DNA of 64,000 nucleotides from Ralstonia pickettii. Its GTDB lineage: Bacteria; Pseudomonadota; Gammaproteobacteria; Burkholderiales; Burkholderiaceae. The DNA is taken from the NCBI RefSeq assembly GCF_001699815.1, contig NZ_MCGB01000007.1:1-64000 (forward strand), given 5' to 3'. Position 1 is the stretch's first letter. Each line of letters begins with the position of its first letter. The position numbers were made by a program, and so were the translations under genes. The notes beneath the pieces are model-generated. The model saw only the letters and a program-made list of their open reading frames with translations. It ran no database searches and was not told the DNA's origin. This document shows, piece by piece, positions 46,735 to 55,135 of the stretch.

Positions 46735-47181
46735 ATGCGACATGCTGAAACGGGCGTCATGAACGCATTGGCAGGTCTGCTGCCGCCAACGCTTGCGCAG
46801 CGGCTGCCAGATCCCATGATGGTGATCCGCGTGTTCCGCTTCGGGGTCTCCGGTGTTGCGGCCACCGGCATGCACGTTGCCATCGCCACCACGCTCATCA
46901 ACGGCTTTTCTGCCTCTCAGGTGACGGCCAACGGCGTAGCGTTCGTCTGCGCCAACGTCTGCTCGTACCTGCTCAACGCGCTGTGGAGTTTCTCGGCCAA
47001 GCCGGGGCGCGCCAATTTCCTGCGCTTCTACGCCGTCTCACTGCTCTGTCTGGCGCTGACGCTTGCGATCTCGTGGCTGGCCCAGACGTTGGGCCTGAGC
47101 TACTGGGTCGGGCTTGCGGTCATCCTGTCGGTGGTGCCGCCGCTCACCTTCTTAATGCATCGGTTCTGGACGTTCCGCTAG
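46735..47181 (+). CDS. GtrA-like membrane protein
   Basis: 148 aa with four helices: FRFGVSGVAATGMHVAIATT, GVAFVCANVCSYLLNALWSF, FYAVSLLCLALTLAISWLAQ and WVGLAVILSVVPPLTFLMHR, ending FWTFR as GtrA proteins do. They move or present polyprenyl-linked sugars for surface polysaccharide modification. GGGGGACATC precedes ATG 46735. The frame is open back to 46678. Confidence 0.85.
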   Translation: MRHAETGVMNALAGLLPPTLAQRLPDPMMVIRVFRFGVSGVAATGMHVAIATTLINGFSASQVTANGVAFVCANVCSYLLNALWSFSAKPGRANFLRFYAVSLLCLALTLAISWLAQTLGLSYWVGLAVILSVVPPLTFLMHRFWTFR

Positions 47182-47646
47182 CGGAGGGCAACATGGGCTG
47201 CCTGCACAAACCGCCCGCAATGCAAGCGACCAAGCGGCTTCGCGTTTCACTACTGAATCATACCTACGGCCAGTTTCGGACTGCGTCTGTGGCGGCTACA
47301 ACTGACGATAAGGGACGGGGAAATCTGCAAGCGACCGGCGAGCCGCGGCAGGTAGTCGATACAACGCCCGATAGCCATTCACACCGGCGGAGGCGAAGGC
47401 ATATGCGCACGCATACCAAACAGAGAGAACGCGGGGCGGTGCTCCCGATGGTGGGCCTGATGCTTGCCGTGTTGCTCGGAATGGCAGGTTTGGTGATCGA
47501 CCTGAGCGGGTTGTTTGTGGCCAAGACGGAGCTTCAGTCAGCGGTGGATAGCTGTGCCTTGTCGGCGGCCCAGGAGCTGGATGGCGCCTCCGATGCGCTG
47601 ACACGGGCAACGAATGCGGGTGGTACGTCCCCGGTTCTGTAGACAG

Positions 47647-48549
47647 TTACAGCGATCGAGTTGGGTGAGCTTCCTCGAAAGCCATGGGAGACAGGCCGCC
47701 ATTGTGCCCGTGGCGGCGCTGTCGGTTGTAGAACACCTCGATGTAGTCGAACACGTCTGACCTGGCATCGTTCCGTGACGGATAGACCTTGCCCCGGATT
47801 CGTTCCTTCTTCAAGCTGCTGAAGAACGACTCGGCCACCGAGTTGTCCCAGCAGTTGCCACGCCGGCTCATGCTCACCTCCAACCCGTGTTCGCGGCAGA
47901 ACCGCTGCCAGTCGTCGCTTCCGTACTGCACGCCCTGATCGGAGTGGATCGTGACCGTTCGCGTCGGCCTGCGGCGCCAGATCGCCATCAGCAGTGCATC
48001 CAGCGCCAACTCCCGCGCCAACGTCGGTTTCATCGACCAGCCGATGACCGCACGGGAGTACAGATCCAGCACCACCGCCAGGTACAGCCAGCCTTCGGCC
48101 GTGCGCAGGTAAGTGATGTCCGTGACCCAGGCGTGATCCGGCTCGGGCACGGTGAACTGCCGCTGCAGCCGGTTGGGCGCTACCACTGACGGTTTACCCG
48201 TCTTGTAGCGGCGGCGTTGCGGCGACCGCACCGAGCGTAAGCCGTTCTCGCGCATTAGGCGTGCAACCCGGTGCTTGCCGACACGTTCGCCGGCTTCGAT
48301 GAGATCACGATGAATGTTGCGGCTGCCGTACACGCCGCCGCTGGCCAGATAGGCTTCTTCGATCAGCTTGAGCAAGCGTGCATCCTCAATCGACCTGGCC
48401 GAGCGGGGCTTGGCCAGCCAGGCGTAGTAGCCGCTGCGTTCGACCTTCAGGACCCGGCACATCGTCGTGATCCGGAACTCGTGCTGGTGCGCATGCATGA
48501 ACCCGTACCTTGCCCTTACCCCCTGGCAAAGTACGCGGCGGCCTTTTTT
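47647..48549 (-). CDS. IS3-family transposase OrfB (integrase core, made by frameshift)
   Basis: DDE integrase. HTH_21 region at the start (KVERSGYYAWLAKPRSARS), then catalytic Asp in DHAWVTDITYLRTAEGW, Asp in TIHSDQGVQYGSDDW, and Glu in NCWDNSVAESFFSSLKKE; ends RRHGHNGGLSPMAFEEAHP. It reads on in the -1 frame from AAAAAAG at 48549-48543, so the active enzyme is the OrfAB fusion. The frame is open to 48672. Confidence 0.92.
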   Translation of the reverse strand, partial: KKGRRVLCQGVRARYGFMHAHQHEFRITTMCRVLKVERSGYYAWLAKPRSARSIEDARLLKLIEEAYLASGGVYGSRNIHRDLIEAGERVGKHRVARLMRENGLRSVRSPQRRRYKTGKPSVVAPNRLQRQFTVPEPDHAWVTDITYLRTAEGWLYLAVVLDLYSRAVIGWSMKPTLARELALDALLMAIWRRRPTRTVTIHSDQGVQYGSDDWQRFCREHGLEVSMSRRGNCWDNSVAESFFSSLKKERIRGKVYPSRNDARSDVFDYIEVFYNRQRRHGHNGGLSPMAFEEAHPTRSL

Positions 48550-48794
48550 AGGATGTCGCGCTCCTCCTCGACACGGCGAAGTTCGGCGCGCAGTTGTTGG
48601 TTCTCGCGCTGCAGATCGGCATCCTGCTGCGTCTTGCGTGCCTGCCGGCTGACCCCGCTGCGGCGAAGCCACTCGTACAGGCTGTGGCTCGACACCCCCA
48701 GCCGCTGCGCCACTTCCGCCACCGGGTAACCGCGTTCGGTCACCTGCTTGATCGCCTCGGCCCGGAACTCATCCGTATATCGCTTGCTTTTCAT
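48516..48794 (-). CDS. IS3-family transposase OrfA
   Basis: 92-aa DNA-binding part: KRYTDEFRAEAIKQVTERGY and VAEVAQRLGVSSHSLYEWLR form the helix-turn-helix; QRENQQLRAELRRVEEERDI is the leucine-zipper-like dimerisation helix. Ends shortly after the slippery AAAAAAG, where a -1 shift gives OrfAB. Confidence 0.92.
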   Translation of the reverse strand: MKSKRYTDEFRAEAIKQVTERGYPVAEVAQRLGVSSHSLYEWLRRSGVSRQARKTQQDADLQRENQQLRAELRRVEEERDILKKAAAYFARG

Positions 48795-49890
48795 GCTTCC
48801 TCCAGTCTCAAAAACACCCTATCAGGTGTCTACAAGACCGGGGACGTACCAGGGGGTGACAGCGGGCAATGCCAACCGTGTTGTCTATCAAGCATCTTCT
48901 GCGTCGTTGGCCAATGCTGACGTCACGTTCAGCACGGCACTGAACGGCACCTACAGTGCGGCCGGAGTGGCGTCCAGTTCGTCCAGCTATGTCAAGTGCA
49001 AGCACTCAAAAAGTGGGATCACGGCGCGCCTGATCAAGTTCGTTGGCGGTGCCAACAGCTATGCCGTTGCCGCGCTGGCGGTCGCCACGCGTGTGCATGC
49101 GCAGAGCACGTGCCCGATTCCGGTCGCCTTGATCCCGAAAACCGGCGGGACGGCACCCAACTATGGTTTCCAGGTTGGTGAGTGGGTCAGCATGCTGTAC
49201 TCAGGCGGCTCTACTACGCCAGGTGAGATGGGCTGGTACAACCTCGACGGCTCCACCAATGCCAACGAGACAAAGACCGAAATGGATCAGGGCTACTGCA
49301 ATTCCAAGATCGGCGACCAACTGGGCACGCCTGGTGCGAAAGTGTCCGTTGACGACAATTGGAACGCACGCTTTGGCATCTACAAGAACAAGTCCAATGC
49401 GTCGCAACTGCAGCCGGATTTCACGGGCTACTCCTACACGTCCACCAACTGGACAAACACGGTGCCGCAGAACGCTTACAGCGGCACGCCGGCATCGGGT
49501 TCCGACAAGAGCGCTGCCAACTTCAAGAACAAACGGCTTGCCTACGCCAACTATGACGATACCGGTACGAGTGTTTCCGGCGGCGACAAGATCACCGGGC
49601 TCAACGTCAAGGGCGGCTACAAAAACCTCGCTACCAGCGGGAGCAGCGGCGACCTTGCCACCTATGGGGTGAACCGGCGCGTTGTCCTGGTGCCCGTCAT
49701 CTCGTCCGCGTCAAAGATCATCGACTACGCCTGCATGCTGATGTTGCAGCCCATTGACGGTGTCCACAACACGCCGCAGTTCGAGTTCCTGGGCAACGCA
49801 GGGAGCGCCAGCAGCCCGTGTTCACCCAGTGGTCTGGCAGGCGGCAGCAAGGGCCCTTTGGTTCCAGCATTGGTGCAGTAGGAGCGAACC

Positions 49891-50388
49891 ATGAAGACAC
49901 GACAACGACAACATGGCGTGGCGCTGGTCGAACTGGCCATCATGCTCAGCCTGCTGCTGGCCATCACCTTTGGGATAACGGAGTTCGGCCGGGCCATCTA
50001 CACCTACAACACCCTGGCAAAGGCCACACGAGACGCCACCCGCTACCTGAGCACGCAGGCCGCCGGCAACGCGACCTCCTATGCGACTGCAACAAATCTG
50101 GCGGTCTACGGCACGCCGACGGTTGGCAGCAAGCAAGCGCCGCTGGTCCCCGGGCTGACATCGAGCATGGTGTCCATCTGCGATGCGTCCAACACGAGCT
50201 GCACGTCCAACATTGCGCAAGGGACCAACCCGGCCATCAACACCGTCACCGTCACGATCTCGGGCTACACGTTCAACCCGGTGATCGACATGATGGCGTT
50301 CCTGCGATTCTATGCGGGCGGCAAAGGGTCGATCACTTCGTTCCCATTTGGGAACATCTCAGTGACCATGAGGCAGTCCTATGAATAA
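49891..50388 (+). CDS. tadE: TadE-like minor pseudopilin
   Basis: 165 aa. Short basic leader, then QHGVALVELAIMLSLLLAIT with the processing Gly and Glu+5 of the TadE family, followed by FGRAIYTYNTLAKATRDATR. The mature domain is extracytoplasmic with two Cys (SICDASNTSCTSN). Processed by the prepilin peptidase TadV. Ten bases after tadG, GGAG upstream of the ATG; overlaps the next gene by 8 bp. Confidence 0.88.
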   Translation: MKTRQRQHGVALVELAIMLSLLLAITFGITEFGRAIYTYNTLAKATRDATRYLSTQAAGNATSYATATNLAVYGTPTVGSKQAPLVPGLTSSMVSICDASNTSCTSNIAQGTNPAINTVTVTISGYTFNPVIDMMAFLRFYAGGKGSITSFPFGNISVTMRQSYE

Positions 50389-50827
50389 ACATCAGAAAGG
50401 AACGACGGCGGTTGAGTTTGCCATTGTGGTGGCGCTCTTTCTGACGGTACTGCTTGGCATCCTCGACTTTGGGCGCATTCTCTTTACCTGGAACGCCGTG
50501 GGAGAAGCGACGCGCTGGGGGGCGCGACAGGCGGTGGTTTGCGGGCAGGGGTCGACATCTGTGTTGGGTAAGATGCAGACCATTCTTCCGACGCTCACGT
50601 CTGCGAATGTGTCGGTGCAGTGGTACGACACCAGTGGGGCGGTGAGTACCAGCTGTGACGCTACGAGCTGCGGTGGTGTTGCAGTCAGCGTGACCGGTAT
50701 GACGGTGGCGCCTTATTCGCCGGCTACCTGGATTGGATTTTCACGGCTTGCCGTGCCGGGGTTTTCTACTTACTTGCCGCGGGAGATCATGGGGCAGGAC
50801 CCTAATAGCAGTAGTGTCTGCTCCTGA
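50381..50827 (+). CDS. Second TadE/TadF-like minor pseudopilin
   Basis: 148 aa. KGTTAVEFAIVVALFLTVLL at residues 6-25 is the pseudopilin motif, then FGRILFTWNAVGEATRWGAR. Later cysteines (CGQG, SCDATSCGG, VCS) may pair. Either TadF or a TadE duplicate. A terminator follows 17 bp after the stop. Confidence 0.85.
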   Translation: MNKHQKGTTAVEFAIVVALFLTVLLGILDFGRILFTWNAVGEATRWGARQAVVCGQGSTSVLGKMQTILPTLTSANVSVQWYDTSGAVSTSCDATSCGGVAVSVTGMTVAPYSPATWIGFSRLAVPGFSTYLPREIMGQDPNSSSVCS

Positions 50828-50844
50828 GTCAGCTTCTTAATGGT

Positions 50845-50867
50845 GTGGGTCTGGCCCACTGTTTTTT
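50845..50867 (+). terminator. Rho-independent terminator of the tadG-tadE-tadE2 cluster
   Basis: GTGGG/CCCAC stem with loop TCTGG, then TG and six T residues. The 50828-51661 region beyond it has no gene but holds the inverted repeat and a second terminator. Confidence 0.7.
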
Positions 50868-50882
50868 CGGGGGATGGGCTTA

Positions 50883-50977
50883 GTGGTCCATCCCCTTTTG
50901 CATTTCCTGCCGGGCTTGACCGACTCTCTTGGTCTTGCCAAAGAAACTGAGCAAAAAAAGCGTGCCCGAGATGGCGA
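50883..50977 (+). repeat. Left arm of a 95-bp inverted repeat
   Basis: Starts GTGGTCCATCCCC and includes CTGCCGGGCTTGACCGACTC; nearly identical in reverse complement to 51364-51458. Similarity decays on the inner side for about another 90 bp, so these look like two diverged copies of one dispersed family. Open frames here (TDSLGLAKETEQK) are probably repeat-borne and not genes. Confidence 0.85.
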
Positions 50978-51167
50978 AAGACTCCTTGAATTTATGTCGC
51001 AGTGGAAGGGAAAAACTTGCTGCGCTCAGGCAGTTTCCGCTTCCTTTTCTTCGCAACAAAATCCAAGGCGCCATCAAGAGCGGGGACGATCAAATCGTAT
51101 AGAGGTCGGCGCAGCTTTACTCGCCGTGTAGGTTGAGTTGATTCTTAGTTTCGGCGCCACGTTCAGC

Positions 51168-51207
51168 ACATTAAAGAAAAAGGCCAGCCCATCGTGAGGT
51201 TGGCCTT
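51168..51207 (-). terminator. Leftward terminator between the two tad halves
   Basis: AAGGCCAGCC / GGTTGGCCTT stem (51180-51207); read leftward it is followed by TTTTTCTTT. It would end the long leftward tad transcript. Confidence 0.6.
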
Positions 51208-51363
51208 GTCGTTTGGGCTGGCGTCCAGAGGGTTTGGTCTTTGATTTCCCCGCACGAGATGTCGCTTTGAATTTCTACAAACGGCCGGGAAAAAGGTGGG
51301 GAACTGTCCGAGCGAAGCGACTCCTCCCAACCTCTCCCGACTTACGCAAATCCAAGAGGCAGT

Positions 51364-51458
51364 CGCCGTCTCGGGCACGCCTTTTTTGCTCAGTTTCTTT
51401 GGCAAGACCAAGAGAGTCGGTCAAGCCCGGCAGGAAATGAAAGAGGGAATGGACCACA
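51364..51458 (-). repeat. Right arm of the 95-bp inverted repeat
   Basis: Reverse complement of 50883-50977 with a handful of differences (for example the GAGATGGCG versus GAGACGGCG end). Separated from the left arm by 386 bp. Confidence 0.85.
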
Positions 51459-51661
51459 AAGGGCCACCCTGGCAGGGCGCGAAAGGAGGGCAAACCACCA
51501 AGCTCAACCCCGAAGCCGACGCACCACGAAGCCCAACCCCAAACGCTAAAGATACAAAGGAAAAAACCCGGCGCGCGTCCGGGAACAGGACCACCGCGCT
51601 AGCACATACGCCAGGTGATAGTCCGGGGGCCGTTACTACCAGTTATTTGCGCGCTCGCATG

Positions 51662-52624
51662 TCAGCCTCCCGAGGCTGTCATGGTCGGCAGCAGCACACG
51701 GTAGATCTGGATGAATGCTGGGCCGAGCAACACCAGAAGCAGCGTAGGGAAGATGAAGAAGATCAGCGGGAAGAGCAGCTTCAGCGCGATCTTGGCGGCC
51801 TGTTCTTCGGCACGCATGCGGCGCTTGGTACGCAGCATGTCTGACAACACGCGCAGCGAGTCGGCAAGGCTGGTACCGAAACGGTCAGCCTGGATCAGCA
51901 TCGATGCAAACCGGTCGACGTCTTCCACACCGGTGCGCAGCGCCAGGTTGGTGAGTGCCTTTTCCTTCGGAAACCCGGAACGCAGTTCCAGCAGCGTGAG
52001 TTCCATTTCTTCAGCCATTACGGGGCAGCGCAGCGCGAGTTCGTCCGACACGCGCATCATGGCAGCGTCCAGGCCGAGCCCGGCTTCTACACACACCGTG
52101 AGCAAGTCAAGCATATCGGGAAATTCTTCAAATACATCTCGCTGACGATGCTCGACCTTGCGTGCCAGTGCCGCATTGGGCAGGTAATAGCCAATGGCGC
52201 TCAGCAGCCCCAGAACAGCGAGGACCACCTCCTGGTCGTGATGTTCCGGCCGGCTGCTCAGCACCAGCAGTGCCGCCAGCGGTAAGAGGATCGCGAGCAC
52301 CGTCTTCACAGCAAAGTACAGCGACGGCGCCCACGGTTGCCGCCAGCCGGCATTCATGAAGCGGATGCGCAGTTGCGAGTTCTCCCAGCCATCTTTGGGC
52401 AACGACAGTTGCGAGACCGGCTTGGCCCACGTGGCCAATTTCTCTACCCAGGCATGGTCAGGGCCCCCGGCCAGGTCTGCACCCACGGTCTGACCGCCGA
52501 TCTGTTGTATCCGCCCGCGTGCGCGGTTCGGAGAGAACAGGTGCAATAGCCCGAGCGCACCGCCAAAGGCAGCCACGAAGATCAGGACCAGGATGAAATA
52601 TTGATTGGAATAGAGCGCTTGCAT
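51662..52624 (-). CDS. tadC: Tad platform protein TadC
   Basis: 320-aa inner-membrane protein of the T2SF (GspF-like) type. N-terminal helix (FILVLIFVAAFGGALGLLHL), two middle helices, the conserved EEFPDMLDLLTVCVEAGLGL of the T2SF domain, and a C-terminal helix pair (LLFPLIFFIFPTLLLVLLGP). Works with TadB as the assembly platform of the Flp pilus. GGGAGG precedes ATG 52624. Last gene of the leftward tad operon. Confidence 0.9.
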   Translation of the reverse strand: MQALYSNQYFILVLIFVAAFGGALGLLHLFSPNRARGRIQQIGGQTVGADLAGGPDHAWVEKLATWAKPVSQLSLPKDGWENSQLRIRFMNAGWRQPWAPSLYFAVKTVLAILLPLAALLVLSSRPEHHDQEVVLAVLGLLSAIGYYLPNAALARKVEHRQRDVFEEFPDMLDLLTVCVEAGLGLDAAMMRVSDELALRCPVMAEEMELTLLELRSGFPKEKALTNLALRTGVEDVDRFASMLIQADRFGTSLADSLRVLSDMLRTKRRMRAEEQAAKIALKLLFPLIFFIFPTLLLVLLGPAFIQIYRVLLPTMTASGG

Positions 52625-52689
52625 GATCGCCTCCCCCCAAGAATACGAAGTCACGTTGTGAGGTTCCCGTGCTGCATATCGCACGTCCG

Positions 52690-53667
52690 TCAGACCCGGA
52701 TGCGGATGATCTTGCGCATCCAGATCAGGCCCATCACCATGTTGAACAGCGCCAGGCCGATCATCTTCAGGCCCATCGGGTCCGTCCATAGCACCTTCAT
52801 GAAGTCGGGATTGACAAGGAGAATCATGCCGGCGGTGCAGAAGGGCAGCAGCCCGAGAATCCACGCCGACAAACGCCCTTCGGCTGACAGCACGCGGATC
52901 TTGTCGTACAGCTTCAGGCGCTCGCGCACAAGGTTGCCGATTGTGTCGAGAATCTCCGCCAGGTTGCCGCCGCTTTCGCGTTGGATTAGCACGGCAATCA
53001 CGAAGTAGCGCAGGTCATTGACGGGCACCCGCTTGGCCAGGTTGGTCAAGGCTTCATCGAGCGATACGCCGTAGTTGATTTCTTCGAATGTAGTGTGGAA
53101 CTCGGGACCCATGGGCTCCTTAATCTCTTGCCCGACCATGCCTAGCGCGCTGGCGAAGGAGTGGCCGGCACGTAGTGCACGGGCAATCATGTCCACCGCG
53201 TCGGGAAGCTGCGCCTCCAGCTTCTTCAGGCGTTTGCGCCGCTGCGATGCGATGTGCAAGACCGGCAGCGCAGACATGAGCAACGCGCAGGCCGTCACGA
53301 TGCCAAACGGGACCGGCAGCAACGCACCTACTGCCAGCACTCCGGCGCCAGTCAGGATGGTGTATCCCAGGAGCTGCGCGACCGACCAAGCGCTGCCGGA
53401 TTGCTCCAGCCAACGGTCAATCGTGCTCACGCGGGGGAGGCTCATCAACCAGCGCTGGAACTGGGGCGATTCGCTCAGCAGGCGTTTCTTCAGAATCGAG
53501 AGCTGTTCAGTGCCGATGTGTCCGCCCGCGGACAGCGCGCGGATGCGGGCATCAACGCGCTTGGCCTCGGGGCCGTGGTAGTTGTTCCACCACTGGTAGA
53601 CCCCCTCGATGCAGAGTACGACGGCCGCGAACAGCAGGATTGCGAACGCGTAGAAGATTTCGTTCAT
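52690..53667 (-). CDS. tadB: Tad platform protein TadB
   Basis: 325 aa, T2SF-type. N-terminal anchor FAILLFAAVVLCIEGVYQWW, middle helices (GYTILTGAGVLAVGALLPVP, GIVTACALLMSALPVLHIAS), the conserved LEAQLPDAVDMIARALRAGH and EALTNLAKRVPVNDLRYFVI, and a C-terminal helix pair. Partner of TadC, recruited by the ATPase TadA. 65 bp before tadC. Confidence 0.92.
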   Translation of the reverse strand: MNEIFYAFAILLFAAVVLCIEGVYQWWNNYHGPEAKRVDARIRALSAGGHIGTEQLSILKKRLLSESPQFQRWLMSLPRVSTIDRWLEQSGSAWSVAQLLGYTILTGAGVLAVGALLPVPFGIVTACALLMSALPVLHIASQRRKRLKKLEAQLPDAVDMIARALRAGHSFASALGMVGQEIKEPMGPEFHTTFEEINYGVSLDEALTNLAKRVPVNDLRYFVIAVLIQRESGGNLAEILDTIGNLVRERLKLYDKIRVLSAEGRLSAWILGLLPFCTAGMILLVNPDFMKVLWTDPMGLKMIGLALFNMVMGLIWMRKIIRIRV

Positions 53668-53731
53668 TTAGGGTGCCCCCGTTTCTAGATCGCGCTTGGA
53701 CCACACTGGTGGTGGCTCTGGCTTCAAGCCT

Positions 53732-55096
53732 TTAAACCTCAAAGTGCCTTTGCGGGTCAAAGGTCTCGTCTGGCAAGCCCACCCCGAACACGCGCAGTCT
53801 TTCGGCAAATTTCGGATAGACACCTGTGGCGCGGAAGTGCCCCTTGACGGAGCCGTCTTGCGCGATGCCCGTGCGCTGGAAGGTGAAAATTTCCTGCATG
53901 TTGATGACATCGCCTTCCATGCCGGTGATCTCCTGGATGCTGATGACTTTGCGGCGCCCATCCGTCAAACGCGCCACTTGAATGATCACGGTGATGGCCG
54001 AGGCGATCTGCTGCCGGATCGTCTTGGGTGGCAGGTTCAGGCCTGCCATGTTCACCATGTTTTCCATGCGCGTCAGTGCATCGCGCGGGGTGTTGGCGTG
54101 CACGGTGGTGAGTGACCCTTCGTGACCGGTATTCATGGCGTTGAGCATGTCCAGGGCCTCGCCGCCGCGCACTTCGCCCAGGAGGATGCGGTCTGGCCGC
54201 ATGCGCAGGGCGTTGCGCACCAGTGCACGCTGCGTGATCTCGCCTTTACCCTCGATGTTGGGCGGGCGCGTTTCCAAGCGCAGCACGTGCGGTTGGCGCA
54301 GTTGCAGTTCTGCGGCATCTTCGATGGTGACCATCCGCTCGTCTGCCGGGATGAAGCCCGAGAGGATGTTCAGGAGTGTGGTTTTGCCGCTGCCCGTGCC
54401 GCCCGATACCAACACGTTCACCTTGGCTTGCGACAAGGCTTGCATCAGCTTGGCCATGGGCGGTGTGAGTGTTTTGAGATCGATTAGGTCCGACACCTGC
54501 AGCGGGTTGGTCGCAAACCGGCGGATCGAGAGCAGCGGGCCATCGATGGCCGAGGGCGGAATAATGGCGTTCACCCGCGAGCCATCGGGCAGGCGCGCGT
54601 CCACCATCGGGCTGGTTTCATCAATGCGACGCCCCACGCGCGAGACGATCTTCTCAATCACCTTCATCAGGTGTGCATCGTCGTAGAAGGTGACGTCGGT
54701 AAGCTCCAGCTTGCCGCGGCGTTCAACGTAGACCTGCTTGGCCGTGTTGACCAGGATGTCAGACACCGTCGGGTCCTGCAGCAGAGGCTCGAGCGGGCCG
54801 AAGCCAAACATCTCGTCATACACATCAGTGGTCATCTGCCGACGCTCGGTGTCATTGAGCAGCAGCTTTTCTTCGTCGATGATGTTGTTGACCAGGGTGC
54901 CGATCTCGTGGCGCACCTGCTCGATCGGGAAGCGGGCCAGCCGTTCCAGATCCACGCGGTCGAGCACCACTTCGTGCACGGTTTTCTTGAAGTCCCGGTA
55001 GGCGGGATGGCCCGCCACATTGTGGTGGTGCGGTGCGTGTCCGTTCATGGACAGCGGCCCGTGTTCCGGGCGGGAGAGTTGTTCGCGGATCGACAT
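53732..55096 (-). CDS. tadA: Tad pilus assembly ATPase TadA (CpaF)
   Basis: 454-aa GspE/VirB11-type secretion ATPase. N-terminal domain with FGFGPLEPLLQDPTVSDILV; Walker A SGGTGSGKTT at about 231-240, then ERMVTIEDAAELQL, Walker B region RPDRILLGEVRGGEALDMLN and the His box NTGHEGSLTTVHANTPRDAL. Powers pilus extension. 64 bp from tadB. A short variable tail (to PQRHFEV) follows the ATPase core. Confidence 0.95.
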   Translation of the reverse strand: MSIREQLSRPEHGPLSMNGHAPHHHNVAGHPAYRDFKKTVHEVVLDRVDLERLARFPIEQVRHEIGTLVNNIIDEEKLLLNDTERRQMTTDVYDEMFGFGPLEPLLQDPTVSDILVNTAKQVYVERRGKLELTDVTFYDDAHLMKVIEKIVSRVGRRIDETSPMVDARLPDGSRVNAIIPPSAIDGPLLSIRRFATNPLQVSDLIDLKTLTPPMAKLMQALSQAKVNVLVSGGTGSGKTTLLNILSGFIPADERMVTIEDAAELQLRQPHVLRLETRPPNIEGKGEITQRALVRNALRMRPDRILLGEVRGGEALDMLNAMNTGHEGSLTTVHANTPRDALTRMENMVNMAGLNLPPKTIRQQIASAITVIIQVARLTDGRRKVISIQEITGMEGDVINMQEIFTFQRTGIAQDGSVKGHFRATGVYPKFAERLRVFGVGLPDETFDPQRHFEV

Positions 55097-55135
55097 GATG
55101 GGCTCCGTCTGACTGGCGAAATGGACAGGAGAAAC

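Larger units (their letters stand above)
47621..48851 (-). mobile_element. IS3-family insertion sequence (1231 bp) inside tadG
   Basis: Both ends start TGGTACGTCCCCGGT and continue, after two mismatches, with TGTAGACA, giving terminal inverted repeats of about 25 bp in the style of the IS3 family. A 3-bp duplication GGG (47618-47620 and 48852-48854) flanks it. It carries overlapping orfA and orfB with an AAAAAAG slippery site. All parts look intact, so the copy is recent and possibly active. Confidence 0.93.
47403..49881 (+). pseudogene. tadG: tadG, Flp pilus assembly TadG-like protein, interrupted by an IS3-family element
   Basis: N-terminal part 47403-47620 encodes ERGAVLPMVGLMLAVLLGMA and DLSGLFVAKTELQSAVDSCA, the TadE/TadG pseudopilin-like membrane segment. 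The rest resumes at 48855 (GNANRVVYQASSASLANADV) and ends at 49881. Removing the IS and one copy of its GGG duplication rejoins the frame exactly as TRATNAGVTAGNANR and gives a 414-residue protein. As it stands, only a stub of about 75 residues can be made. It heads a rightward minor-pilin cluster (tadG, tadE, tadE2). The loss should impair but may not abolish Tad pili. Confidence 0.92.

Noticed and set aside
50880-51131. Short open frames in the repeat arms (TDSLGLAKETEQK)
   Set aside because: Found in both arms of an inverted repeat, without ribosome sites; explained by the repeat.
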